64,000 nucleotides of DNA, from assembly GCA_040386075.1 (NCBI GenBank), contig JAZKGE010000001.1, positions 1 to 64,000 on the forward strand, read 5' to 3'. Each line of letters starts with the position of its first letter. Position 1 is the stretch's first letter. Below the pieces are notes generated by a model, which was given only the letters and a program-made list of their open reading frames with translations, was not told the DNA's origin and did not search any database. Positions 9,001-17,003 of this stretch are shown here, piece by piece. The stretch is from UBA4416 sp040386075 (GTDB taxonomy: Bacteria > Bacteroidota > Bacteroidia > B-17B0 > Aurantibacillaceae). The translations under genes and the position numbers were made by a program.

Positions 9001-11622
9001 AATGCAACAACGATAGTAACGCAAAACGTTACACCGCCAACTGCCGGTGCAACAAATTCGGGCACTCTAACATGTACTACAACAACAATGAATTTATCAG
9101 GAACAGGTGGAGGAACTTATGTATGGAACGGTCCAGGCATTCTTTCAGGCGGTACTACTACAACTCCTGTAATTAATGCGCCAGGTTGTTATACTTTAAT
9201 TGTTACTTCTGCAAATGGCTGTACAGCAACTGCCGTGACCTGTGTTTCTCAAAATACTACTGCACCGGTAACGAGCACTAATGTTAGCGGAACATTAAAC
9301 TGTACTTTAACATCTGTTAATGCAAGCGCTTCTACGGCCGCATCGCCGGTAACTTATAACTGGGCAGGCGCGGGTATTACATCAGCAACTAACATCAGCA
9401 CAATAACCGTAAATGCAGGCGGTATAAAAAACTATACTGTTACTAATACTTCTAATGGTTGTATTACAACAGGCTCACTAAATGTATTACAAAATTTACT
9501 GGCAGCTTCGCCAACAGCTACTGCAACTGGAACAATAACCTGTTTAACAAATACGGTTCAGCTTTCGGGAAATCCTCCTACAAGTGTAACATATACCTGG
9601 GCAGCACCTGGTGGCAGTTCTATTTCCAGTGGTATTAACTCTCAAAATGCAATTGGGAATGGCCCCGGAACGTATACTTTATTTGTTACAATGATCTCAA
9701 GTGGTTGTGTTAACAGTAAAACCGTTGCGGTGACCCAAAATACTGTGATACCTAATGCAAATGCCGGCATGGATCAAAGTTTAACCTGTGCTGTAACCAC
9801 AGTAACATTAAGTGGTTCTGCCACACCATCTACCTGTACACCTGTTTGGACAGGTGGAGTTTCATCAGGCGCAAACTCATTCACGGCTACGGCATCTACA
9901 ATTGGCACATATACATTAACTGTTACTAACCCAGCCAATGGTTGTTCAGCAACAGATAATGTTCAGGTAACTGCCAATGCCTCCGTACCAACAATTACGG
10001 TTACTGTAAATGGTACATTAACCTGTTCAAATCCAACGGTAAACACTTCGGCTTCTTCGTCCGCAGCACTTCCAACTTATGCATGGTCAGGTCCAAGTAT
10101 TGTATCAGGCGGTAGTTCATCAACTGCTACTGTTGATCAACCGGGAATGTATACAGTTACCGTTACTGATATTCCAACCGGCTGTTCTGCTACTGCAAAT
10201 ATTAATGTTACTCAGGATATTACAGCACCTAATAGTGTGGCAATTGCAAGTCCTTCAATTATTTGTTCAGGTAGTAACACAACATTAACGGCTGTTTCCA
10301 GTGCTGATCCAAATGTAGATTATGCATGGAGCCCGGGTTCTTTAAACGGAGCTATGCAAAACGTGTCACCACTTTCAACAACATTATATTCGGTGGTTGC
10401 AACAAATACCATAAATGGATGCGTGGTTACTGAAACGGTTAATATTACCGTAAATGCTTTACCTTCGTTATCTGTAACAGGAACTACAAATATTTGTAAT
10501 GGTTCAACAACAAATCTTACAGCAAGTGGTGCTACTACTTATACATGGGACTCAGGAGCAAATACTACATCCATCAGTGTAACGCCAAGCGTTACAACCA
10601 CCTATACGGTAAATGGTATTGATGGAAATGGATGTTTTGGTTCAACACCTGTTACGGTTTCAATTATCCCGAACAAATCAATTAATGGAGTTGTTACAAG
10701 TACAACGGGATTAACAGGTGGAGATATTGTTATATATAAATATACTGCTGTTCTTAGTCATTGGGATTCATTAACTATTACACCAATTGGCGGAACATAT
10801 TCGTTTAATAATATTGATAGTGGACTATATGTTTTAAGAGCTACTCCAACTGCTACTAATATTCAAGTAACATACGCACCCAATTCAATCAGCTGGCAAG
10901 GTGCTACGGTCATAAATCATGGCTGCACAAATAACACCTCTCAAAACATAGATCTAATTGGTTTTGCTTCGTATGTAGTTGGACCAGGGGTAATCACTGG
11001 ACAAATTGTTGAAGCTTTTGGTTTTGTACCTAAAATGAATGACGGTTCAAAACCTACGGTACCTGGAACACCAATTGGAGGCATTATAGTAAAAGGTGGT
11101 AAAAACCCAGGAGGTCAAATGCTTGTTCAAACTACAACAGATGCTGCGGGAAACTACACATTAAGCGGACTACCTATTAATACAGCACCTGATGACTATT
11201 TTATCTTTGTTGACATCCCGGGTTTAGATACAAATAGCACTTATTATCATATATCTGTTACCGGCAGTACGCCTGTTACCGGTTTCAACTTTAATGTAGA
11301 TGGTGAGTATATTAATCCAGTTGGAAGCATAACCGGCATTTCAAATGATAATAGCGTTTTAGAAAATAAAATCACTTTATTCCCAAATCCGGCAAATGAG
11401 AAATTTACTTTAGAATATGAGTTGATCCAATCAGCAAATGTGCAAATTGATTTATATAATATCCTTGGTAGTAAAGTAAAAACAATTGCTCAAAACTCTT
11501 TTGAAGAAAAAAATAGATACACTCATTCTGTTAAGCTGGAAGATCTGAGTAAAGGAGTTTACTTCGTGAGGCTAAAAATTAACAATTCAGTCACAACGGT
11601 TAAGTTGATAGTAAGCCAATAA
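6046..11622 (+). CDS. giant T9SS type A surface protein with nine tandem Ig-like repeats
   Basis: 1858 residues. The ATG at 6046 starts a signal peptide (MKKILFKTLCVASILF, ending INAQ), and an upstream TTG is unlikely. Order: a beta-propeller-like region (~25-360), an Ig-like domain (~363-455), a SprB-type repeat (~462-530), two Ig/PKD-like domains (~532-685), nine tandem ~75-80-residue repeats (~688-1393), two more Ig-like domains (~1394-1541), a carboxypeptidase-regulatory-like module (~1544-1762), and a type A T9SS sorting domain (~1774-1858, 'LFPNPANEKF' to 'LIVSQ'). Each tandem repeat has a 'LTC' near the start and 'NGC' near the end, suggesting one disulfide per repeat. Probably a surface-anchored or released adhesin; the ligand is unknown. 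The C-terminal ~300 residues are paralogous to those of the next gene. Confidence 0.85.
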   Translation: MKKILFKTLCVASILFSVKTINAQCSLDQVGAPNYSTTCAMSDMAAAPTGSVYVVSYNTTSSKIFLHSATTAGSWTLITSLSNTTSVKPIIAINKTNGKVYVAFRDGSGGNVAKVFYLSGSTLVPLGGSVSGANVVTDLSIAFNSLGEEYVAYTDVTNANRSTVKKWNGSAWVNVGAGTVSSGAGYFNSLAIDNSDTPLLAFQDVASGNKTALTKYNGTSWVMVGILGTNTTNSKVKVASNNYYYLGYTETLGNANVQVFNGSVWNQLGSPVTNLSSSANSFDMDLDPNDLPIFTTILSTPPYPVAYKYAGVPTWSNVIGSGYLNSQTSLNTNVAFDATGNPYFFYVDQTNNNGLNVKTVTSPISISSQPFSVSRCNGQSGSFSIGAVGGAPTGYQWQVNAGGGFVNASAPYNNGTTSSLTFNANPTMNLNVVKCVVNVGCKNIISNPATLTVITPSSNLVPSSPTCFGSCDGTIMSTPLGGTGPYIFSWTPGGATTQNLTGACAGTYSLTTTDASGCTVIVNTNVTNPSPISSSISGNMTICNGSNTSLTVTAIGGTGPYTYSWTPSASLSSSTGSIVTASPTSTQTYTVTTTDAMGCTSTYTVMVTVNALPFVSASNVTICQGSFATLNASGSAHTYTWNPGNLVGQIQNVNPATTTTYTVVGTNTLTSCTNSATALVTVYINPTVNAGPSRTLTCANTSTTLAGSTTGGITYSWTGPGIVSGATTLNPTINATGTYDLTVTSAQGCTAGPSPVSVTQNITPPTPSASTGGTLTCSTTTASVIGGGGGTYNWSGPGIVAGATASTATVNLPGTYNLTVTAANGCTATANTTVTQNIIAPNPFASSSATVTCSSPNTTLTALPSSGVSYSWSGPGVTGSTTTQTTTANAGGNYTLAITSLTNGCTATFPFAVSQNTTNPSPTASTTGTLTCTTLTVSLNGGPAGLTYLWSGPGISGSTTTQNTTANAPGIYTLTALSAVNGCTANATTIVTQNVTPPTAGATNSGTLTCTTTTMNLSGTGGGTYVWNGPGILSGGTTTTPVINAPGCYTLIVTSANGCTATAVTCVSQNTTAPVTSTNVSGTLNCTLTSVNASASTAASPVTYNWAGAGITSATNISTITVNAGGIKNYTVTNTSNGCITTGSLNVLQNLLAASPTATATGTITCLTNTVQLSGNPPTSVTYTWAAPGGSSISSGINSQNAIGNGPGTYTLFVTMISSGCVNSKTVAVTQNTVIPNANAGMDQSLTCAVTTVTLSGSATPSTCTPVWTGGVSSGANSFTATASTIGTYTLTVTNPANGCSATDNVQVTANASVPTITVTVNGTLTCSNPTVNTSASSSAALPTYAWSGPSIVSGGSSSTATVDQPGMYTVTVTDIPTGCSATANINVTQDITAPNSVAIASPSIICSGSNTTLTAVSSADPNVDYAWSPGSLNGAMQNVSPLSTTLYSVVATNTINGCVVTETVNITVNALPSLSVTGTTNICNGSTTNLTASGATTYTWDSGANTTSISVTPSVTTTYTVNGIDGNGCFGSTPVTVSIIPNKSINGVVTSTTGLTGGDIVIYKYTAVLSHWDSLTITPIGGTYSFNNIDSGLYVLRATPTATNIQVTYAPNSISWQGATVINHGCTNNTSQNIDLIGFASYVVGPGVITGQIVEAFGFVPKMNDGSKPTVPGTPIGGIIVKGGKNPGGQMLVQTTTDAAGNYTLSGLPINTAPDDYFIFVDIPGLDTNSTYYHISVTGSTPVTGFNFNVDGEYINPVGSITGISNDNSVLENKITLFPNPANEKFTLEYELIQSANVQIDLYNILGSKVKTIAQNSFEEKNRYTHSVKLEDLSKGVYFVRLKINNSVTTVKLIVSQ
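8107..10225 (+). repeat. nine tandem ~230-bp repeats inside the giant T9SS gene
   Basis: Nine consecutive in-frame units each encode 'GTLTC...W.GPGI..G......GTY.LTVT...GC.A...VTQN'. The protein pattern is well kept while the DNA has diverged, so the array is old rather than a recent slippage product. Unit length varies between about 70 and 80 codons. Confidence 0.8.
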
Positions 11623-11643
11623 ATTTAATTCAGGCATTTAAAA

Positions 11644-11672
11644 CCCGATTACTTTATGTAATCGGGTTTTTT
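11644..11672 (+). terminator. intrinsic terminator after the first giant T9SS gene
   Basis: CCCGATTAC (11644-11652) pairs perfectly with GTAATCGGG (11658-11666) around a 5-nt loop, followed by a run of six T. Confidence 0.9.
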
Positions 11673-11759
11673 GCATAAAACTACTATAGTATTTGCTAAT
11701 CAAACAGTTAAAATGATAAATGATTAAAAAATAGCGTAAATAATCTGATTTTTTTTATA

Positions 11760-11767
11760 TATTTTTG
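11760..11767 (+). promoter_or_regulatory. -7 element TATTTTTG before the second giant T9SS gene
   Basis: Exact match to TAnnTTTG, 20 nt before the ATG at 11788. No clear TTG was found at the expected -33 distance, so the assignment rests on the -7 element and position. Confidence 0.5.
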
Positions 11768-11787
11768 GTTTCTAAAACTATTTAAGC

Positions 11788-14700
11788 ATGAAAAAAATCA
11801 TACTATTTTTACTTTGTCTTTTAGGCATTTTTAATCTTACTGCACAAACCACCATTACAATTGGTTCGGCAGGCTACGTTAATGGGTTACAAGAATCGTC
11901 ACCTATTAATGTTTATTTCAGATCGCATCACTGCCAATTCCTATATACTCCGGCAGATATAAACGGTGCAGGATGGTCTACAGCGGGTTCAATCTCAAAA
12001 CTGGGTTTTAATATATTTGGAACCACTTCCGAAGCTCTTCCGAATTTTACTATAAAATTTAAAAACACTGCCAGCACAAATGTTGCTAATTACGATGGTT
12101 CGGGGCTTAGTACAGCGTACACATCAGCCTCTTATTTTCCTACGGCAGGCGGGTTTGAATTACTAACGCTTGACAATAACTTCATTTGGGATGGGACAAG
12201 CAATTTATTGGTAGATGTATGTTTTGATCAGATATCGGCTTATACTAGTACCGGACAGCTTTATATGTTTGGATATACAAATTCAAATCCTGAATATGCC
12301 TATATACGAGATGACGATAACCCTCAATGTGGAGTAGCAACAGGCGGCAGTACTAACTATAACTATGCTTACAAACCACAAATACAATTGGAACTTACAA
12401 CCTTACCTCTTTGTTCTGGTTCTCCACTTGCTGGCGATGCTGTTGCTACATCTACATCTGTGTGTGCAAACACTTCTTTTGATTTGAATTTAATAAATAA
12501 TGGGATAAATTCTGGCCTTACATACCAATGGCAATCTTCACCAAACGGTAGTACCTGGACAAATTTAGGATCAACTCAACTTACTTCGTTGATGAATATC
12601 CCGTTTCTTTCTTCGAACACTTACTATCAATGTGTAACTACCTGTACGGCTTCGGCTTTATCGTCAACATCTACTCCCGTAATGGTTGCACTGAATCCAT
12701 TGCTGAATTGTTATTGTATGATTAGTGTAGCTAATAATAACAACATCGATTGTACCCAGGATAAGTTCATTGACTTCTCTTTAGCGAATGTGAACGGACA
12801 AACAACTAACTGCGACGCATTTGGTTTCTCTGATTCAACTGCCAGTAATTACACGTCGATCAATTTATCAGCAGGAGGTACATATACCTTCACTGCAAAT
12901 ACATCAATAAGTGGTTTTAATGGAGATGGTTACGCCGGTGCATGGATAGATTACAATCAAAATGCTATTTTTGATTCAAATGAGTTTATATATATAGGTT
13001 TAGGAGCATCAGGTACATATTCAAACACATTTACGGTTCCTATTACAGTTAACACCGGCCCTACAAGGATACGTATTATGCTGGATGCATATTACGGGTA
13101 TCCCGGTACGGTTCTTAGCGCTTGTTCAAACACCTCTCCGGTTGGTCAGATACTGGATTACAAAGTCAATTTAACTGCAGCTCCAGCTTGTTCTGGAAAT
13201 CCTAATGCAGGAAATGCAACATCAACTCAATCTGCAGTTTGCCAGAATGTAGGCTATACTCTTGATCTAATAAATAACGATGCGGTAAGTGGTATTTCTT
13301 ATCAATGGCAATCATCTCCAAATGGTACTGTTTGGACAAATTTAGGATCGGCACAAAACACAATTCCATATAATATATCTACACAAAGTGCTACCACACA
13401 CTATCGTTGTGTTATGACATGTACAAGTGCTGTTATGTCGGGTACTTCAACGGCAGTAGTTGTAAACCAAAATTTAGCAACGGCCTGTTACTGCGTTCCT
13501 GAAAACATTAGTTGCAGTTCTTCACAAATCACCAATGTAACATTGGAGAGCATTAACCATGCACCTTCTTGTGACCCAAGCGGTTATTTAGACTATAGAG
13601 GCATAGCAGGAACTGCGAGTTTAACTGCTAGTCAATCTTATAGCATTTCTTTAGATTTAAATTGCCAGGGAAGCCCTGGTTACGTAGGACTTTGGATAGA
13701 TTTTGACCAAAATGGAACATTTGATGCGTCTGAATATACATACGTAGGAACTACATCTTTTGGTACAATTACCGGAACTATTGCAGTTCCCTACTCTGCA
13801 GTAGGCGGCCAAACTGCTATGCGTATTAAAATGGAAACCACCTGGGGTATATTCGGAGGATTGGATCCTTGTTATTCAAACGAATATAGCGGGCAAACTT
13901 TTGATTATTCAATCAACCTTACTCCTGCTATCCCTTGTTCAGGTTCGCCAAATGCTGGAAATGCAACATCAACATCAACAGCTGTTTGTGAAGATGTTCC
14001 GTTTATCTTAAATCTTGTAAATAATGACTTAGTGAGTAATATCAGTTACCAATGGCAATCCTCTCCTGATAATGTGATCTGGACAAATTTAGGAGCAGCT
14101 CAAATGAGTGTTCCATATACTATTACAAGTCAAACAGTAACCATGCATTACAGATGTATCACTACCTGTACTACGAGTGCATTATCTTCAACTTCAACTC
14201 CGGTGACTGTTACTCAAAAACTTTTAACTGCTTGCTATTGCACGCCTCCTCCATCTGATTGCGCTTCGGGCGATGAGATCAACGAAGTTACATTGGCTAC
14301 TTTAACTAATACATCAAGCTGTAGCGCATATGGCTATGAAGATTATGCCGGATCTGTTGCATCAGCAACTATTCAAGCAGGACAATCTTACACAATGACT
14401 ACAGTTCTTGGCGCAGATTATAGCGCACATGTAACCGTTTGGATCGATTATAATCAAAATGGAGTTTTTGATGCTAGCGAATACACAAATCTTGGTGCTA
14501 CAAATTCGGCAGGTAATTTTACAGTTACAAATACAGTTAATATTCCTTCCGGTGCATTAGCAGGTAATACAAAAATGAGGGTAAGAAATAATTACAATGG
14601 ACCATTTGGACCAAATGATCCATGTTCGTCAGGTGGCGGTGGAGCTAAATCAGCAGGCTCGGCATCAAGCATAAATGGCTCGGGTGGATATGGAGAAACA

Positions 14701-16932
14701 GAAGATTATGCCATTACTATTTTACCACCTGATTGCAGTACCATTAACTATCCTCCTTCTTATAATGTAACAGGATCTTTAGATATTTGTCCAACGCAAT
14801 CAACGTCATTGGATATTACGCCTGCAGTTCAAACTGCTACCGGTATTACCTATGAATGGATGTATTTTAATGGTTCAGCTTATGTTAGTACAGGAGCTCC
14901 TTCAGCTACCTCACAATTTACGGCTGCTCCTTCAGCTAACACACTTTACTATTGCGAAGTGCAATGTAACGGAAGTCAAATCAGAAACAGTGATACCGTT
15001 AATGTAAAAGTTAACACTATTACTACAGCCCCTGTATTTACAAATGCAACCTGTAACGGTTTATGTAATGGTAATGCTACGATCAATGCTACTTCGTCAG
15101 GTGCTACATTAAGCTACACATGGAGTCCATCTGTAGGAACAGCAGATATGGCTGTTGCATTATGTGCAGGAACTTATACGGTTGATATTGTGAATCCAAC
15201 AGGATGTATGGTTACAGAAACGTTAACCATTACAAGTCCTGCAGCATTAATGCCAAATGCAACATCAAATAATGTTAGCTGTTTTGGAGGATCTAACGGA
15301 TCAATCTCTTTAGCGCCAACAGGCGGCACAGGAGCATATACTTATTCCTGGACGCCAAATGTTGGTACAACATCCACTATTACAAATTTAACGGCAGGTA
15401 GTTATACTTGCATACTTACTGACGCAAATGGATGTACTACATCAGGGGTAACGATTATCTCCGAGCCTTCTGTACTTGCAGTTACAGTGACAAACGTTTT
15501 AGGTTCATGTTTGGGCGGATCAAGCGGACAGGCAGAAATGCAGGTTACCGGTGGAACACTACCTTATATATATAGTTGGACCTCAGGTGGATCAAATGCT
15601 TTAGAAACAGGTTTAGCAATAGGTTCACAAACCTGCACAATTACTGATGCAAATTCATGTTCTATTACCGAAACGGTGTCTATTAACCAGGCTGCTACTA
15701 ATTTTTCTGTTTCTATCCAGGGAAATAATAATGTATGTGAGCAAATACAAGAGCAACTATCTATACTAACAGTAGGAAGTGGTTCCGGATCATACAATTA
15801 TTCATGGGTGCAATTACCTGGTACTGTTGTGTCGACAACCAGTGACTACACCTATACAACAAGTATTGGAACTTACACGTATGATCTAACAGTAACCGAT
15901 GTTGTTACTAATTGTATTGCCAATGCAAATACTTTTTCGGTTCAGGTAAACCCTTCAAGCAATTTTTCAGGAACTGTAACAACCTCTGGAAGTGCTCCGG
16001 TTGCAGGTCGCGTTGTACTATTCCAATATCAACCATTCTATACAAAATTTGACTCGGTTGCAGGACAAAACATTGGAGCTGCCGGTGACTTTTTATTCAC
16101 TTCCTTTGTTTCAGGGATCTATATTATTAAAGCCATTCCAACGGCAACCAATATGCAGATTGCCTATGGAGCTGATCCCGGAGATACTGCAGTTGCATGG
16201 AAAGATGCCAAACAGATCATCCATGGTTGTGCAGTAAATGATGTTCAAAACATTTTTGTTCCAGCATTACTTTCACTTGCAACAGGCAGCACAGGTTTAT
16301 TGAGTGGTAGAATCACAGAAGGCTATGGATACGATTCAACGCAGAGAATGGCTAATGGGTACAAACCTTTAGTTCCTGGAACTCCAATTGGTGGTATCAT
16401 TGTAAAAGGCGGTAAAAATCCAGGCGGGCAAATGTTTGCGCAAACTGTAACAGATGCCAATGGTGATTACTCATTAAACGGGTTACCTCCTAATGATGCA
16501 GGCGAATCTTATTTTATTTTAGTAGATATTCCGGGCCTTGATACAAATAATACATATCATAAAGTGATCATATCTAATGACCAATTTACCGGACTTGACT
16601 TTGTTGTAGATTCCGCGAAAATTACTCCAGTACCAACTACGGGTGTAGGCGTTCATGATATCACTGCTATTGAAAACGACATCAAGGTATTTCCTAATCC
16701 TGCTTCTGCATACGTAACTATTCAATATAGCTTAAAAAGTAGCTCTTCAGTAAAAATTGAGTTGTTTGATATGATCGGCAGATCTGTAAAAATGTTGTTA
16801 CCCGAAACACAACAAGGTATACAGGCACATAAACAATCATGGCAAACCAATGATCTGAGATCAGGTTTATATTTTATAAAAATGACCGTTAACGGTTCGG
16901 AAAGTATCATTAAACTTTCTGTTACTAATTAG
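11788..16932 (+). CDS. giant T9SS type A surface protein with GEVED, Ig-like and SprB domains
   Basis: 1714 residues. Signal peptide MKKIILFLLCLLGIFNLTAQ. Order: an N-terminal beta domain (~21-205); three Ig-like plus GEVED pairs, whose GEVED domains lie near ~308-465, ~565-715 and ~815-990 with the calcium-like motif 'WIDYNQNGVFDASEY'; an Ig-like domain (~990-1080); three SprB-type repeats (~1081-1300); a PKD-like domain; a regulatory-like module (~1389-1611); and a type A T9SS tail (~1622-1714, 'VFPNPASAYV' to 'KLSVTN'). The C-terminal module matches the preceding gene, including an identical stretch 'PGTPIGGIIVKGGKNPGGQM'. Likely an adhesin or matrix protein; the ligand is unknown. Terminators on both sides make it a single-gene unit. 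Confidence 0.85.
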   Translation: MKKIILFLLCLLGIFNLTAQTTITIGSAGYVNGLQESSPINVYFRSHHCQFLYTPADINGAGWSTAGSISKLGFNIFGTTSEALPNFTIKFKNTASTNVANYDGSGLSTAYTSASYFPTAGGFELLTLDNNFIWDGTSNLLVDVCFDQISAYTSTGQLYMFGYTNSNPEYAYIRDDDNPQCGVATGGSTNYNYAYKPQIQLELTTLPLCSGSPLAGDAVATSTSVCANTSFDLNLINNGINSGLTYQWQSSPNGSTWTNLGSTQLTSLMNIPFLSSNTYYQCVTTCTASALSSTSTPVMVALNPLLNCYCMISVANNNNIDCTQDKFIDFSLANVNGQTTNCDAFGFSDSTASNYTSINLSAGGTYTFTANTSISGFNGDGYAGAWIDYNQNAIFDSNEFIYIGLGASGTYSNTFTVPITVNTGPTRIRIMLDAYYGYPGTVLSACSNTSPVGQILDYKVNLTAAPACSGNPNAGNATSTQSAVCQNVGYTLDLINNDAVSGISYQWQSSPNGTVWTNLGSAQNTIPYNISTQSATTHYRCVMTCTSAVMSGTSTAVVVNQNLATACYCVPENISCSSSQITNVTLESINHAPSCDPSGYLDYRGIAGTASLTASQSYSISLDLNCQGSPGYVGLWIDFDQNGTFDASEYTYVGTTSFGTITGTIAVPYSAVGGQTAMRIKMETTWGIFGGLDPCYSNEYSGQTFDYSINLTPAIPCSGSPNAGNATSTSTAVCEDVPFILNLVNNDLVSNISYQWQSSPDNVIWTNLGAAQMSVPYTITSQTVTMHYRCITTCTTSALSSTSTPVTVTQKLLTACYCTPPPSDCASGDEINEVTLATLTNTSSCSAYGYEDYAGSVASATIQAGQSYTMTTVLGADYSAHVTVWIDYNQNGVFDASEYTNLGATNSAGNFTVTNTVNIPSGALAGNTKMRVRNNYNGPFGPNDPCSSGGGGAKSAGSASSINGSGGYGETEDYAITILPPDCSTINYPPSYNVTGSLDICPTQSTSLDITPAVQTATGITYEWMYFNGSAYVSTGAPSATSQFTAAPSANTLYYCEVQCNGSQIRNSDTVNVKVNTITTAPVFTNATCNGLCNGNATINATSSGATLSYTWSPSVGTADMAVALCAGTYTVDIVNPTGCMVTETLTITSPAALMPNATSNNVSCFGGSNGSISLAPTGGTGAYTYSWTPNVGTTSTITNLTAGSYTCILTDANGCTTSGVTIISEPSVLAVTVTNVLGSCLGGSSGQAEMQVTGGTLPYIYSWTSGGSNALETGLAIGSQTCTITDANSCSITETVSINQAATNFSVSIQGNNNVCEQIQEQLSILTVGSGSGSYNYSWVQLPGTVVSTTSDYTYTTSIGTYTYDLTVTDVVTNCIANANTFSVQVNPSSNFSGTVTTSGSAPVAGRVVLFQYQPFYTKFDSVAGQNIGAAGDFLFTSFVSGIYIIKAIPTATNMQIAYGADPGDTAVAWKDAKQIIHGCAVNDVQNIFVPALLSLATGSTGLLSGRITEGYGYDSTQRMANGYKPLVPGTPIGGIIVKGGKNPGGQMFAQTVTDANGDYSLNGLPPNDAGESYFILVDIPGLDTNNTYHKVIISNDQFTGLDFVVDSAKITPVPTTGVGVHDITAIENDIKVFPNPASAYVTIQYSLKSSSSVKIELFDMIGRSVKMLLPETQQGIQAHKQSWQTNDLRSGLYFIKMTVNGSESIIKLSVTN

Positions 16933-16950
16933 TACCTAATTTGTGGTATT

Positions 16951-16985
16951 AAAAGCCATCCGCTAACAAGCGGATGGCTTTTTTA
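16951..16985 (+). terminator. intrinsic terminator after the second giant T9SS gene
   Basis: AAAAGCCATCCGCT (16951-16964) and AGCGGATGGC plus T's (16969-16985) form a stem of at least 10 bp with loop AACA. The U-tract leads straight into the next gene's -7 element at 16987. Confidence 0.92.
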
Positions 16986-16986
16986 T

Positions 16987-16994
16987 TATATTTG
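16987..16994 (+). promoter_or_regulatory. -7 element TATATTTG of the propeller/SpoIIE gene
   Basis: Exact TAnnTTTG match only 9 nt before the ATG at 17004. It abuts the T-tract of the preceding terminator, so any -33 box would lie inside the terminator stem. The predicted 5' leader is only a few nucleotides. Confidence 0.5.
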
Positions 16995-17003
16995 AATGGC
17001 GAA

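Noticed and set aside
16974..17003. Upstream ATG for the propeller/SpoIIE gene
   Set aside because: It lies within the preceding terminator stem and ahead of the -7 element; the signal peptide starts at 17004.
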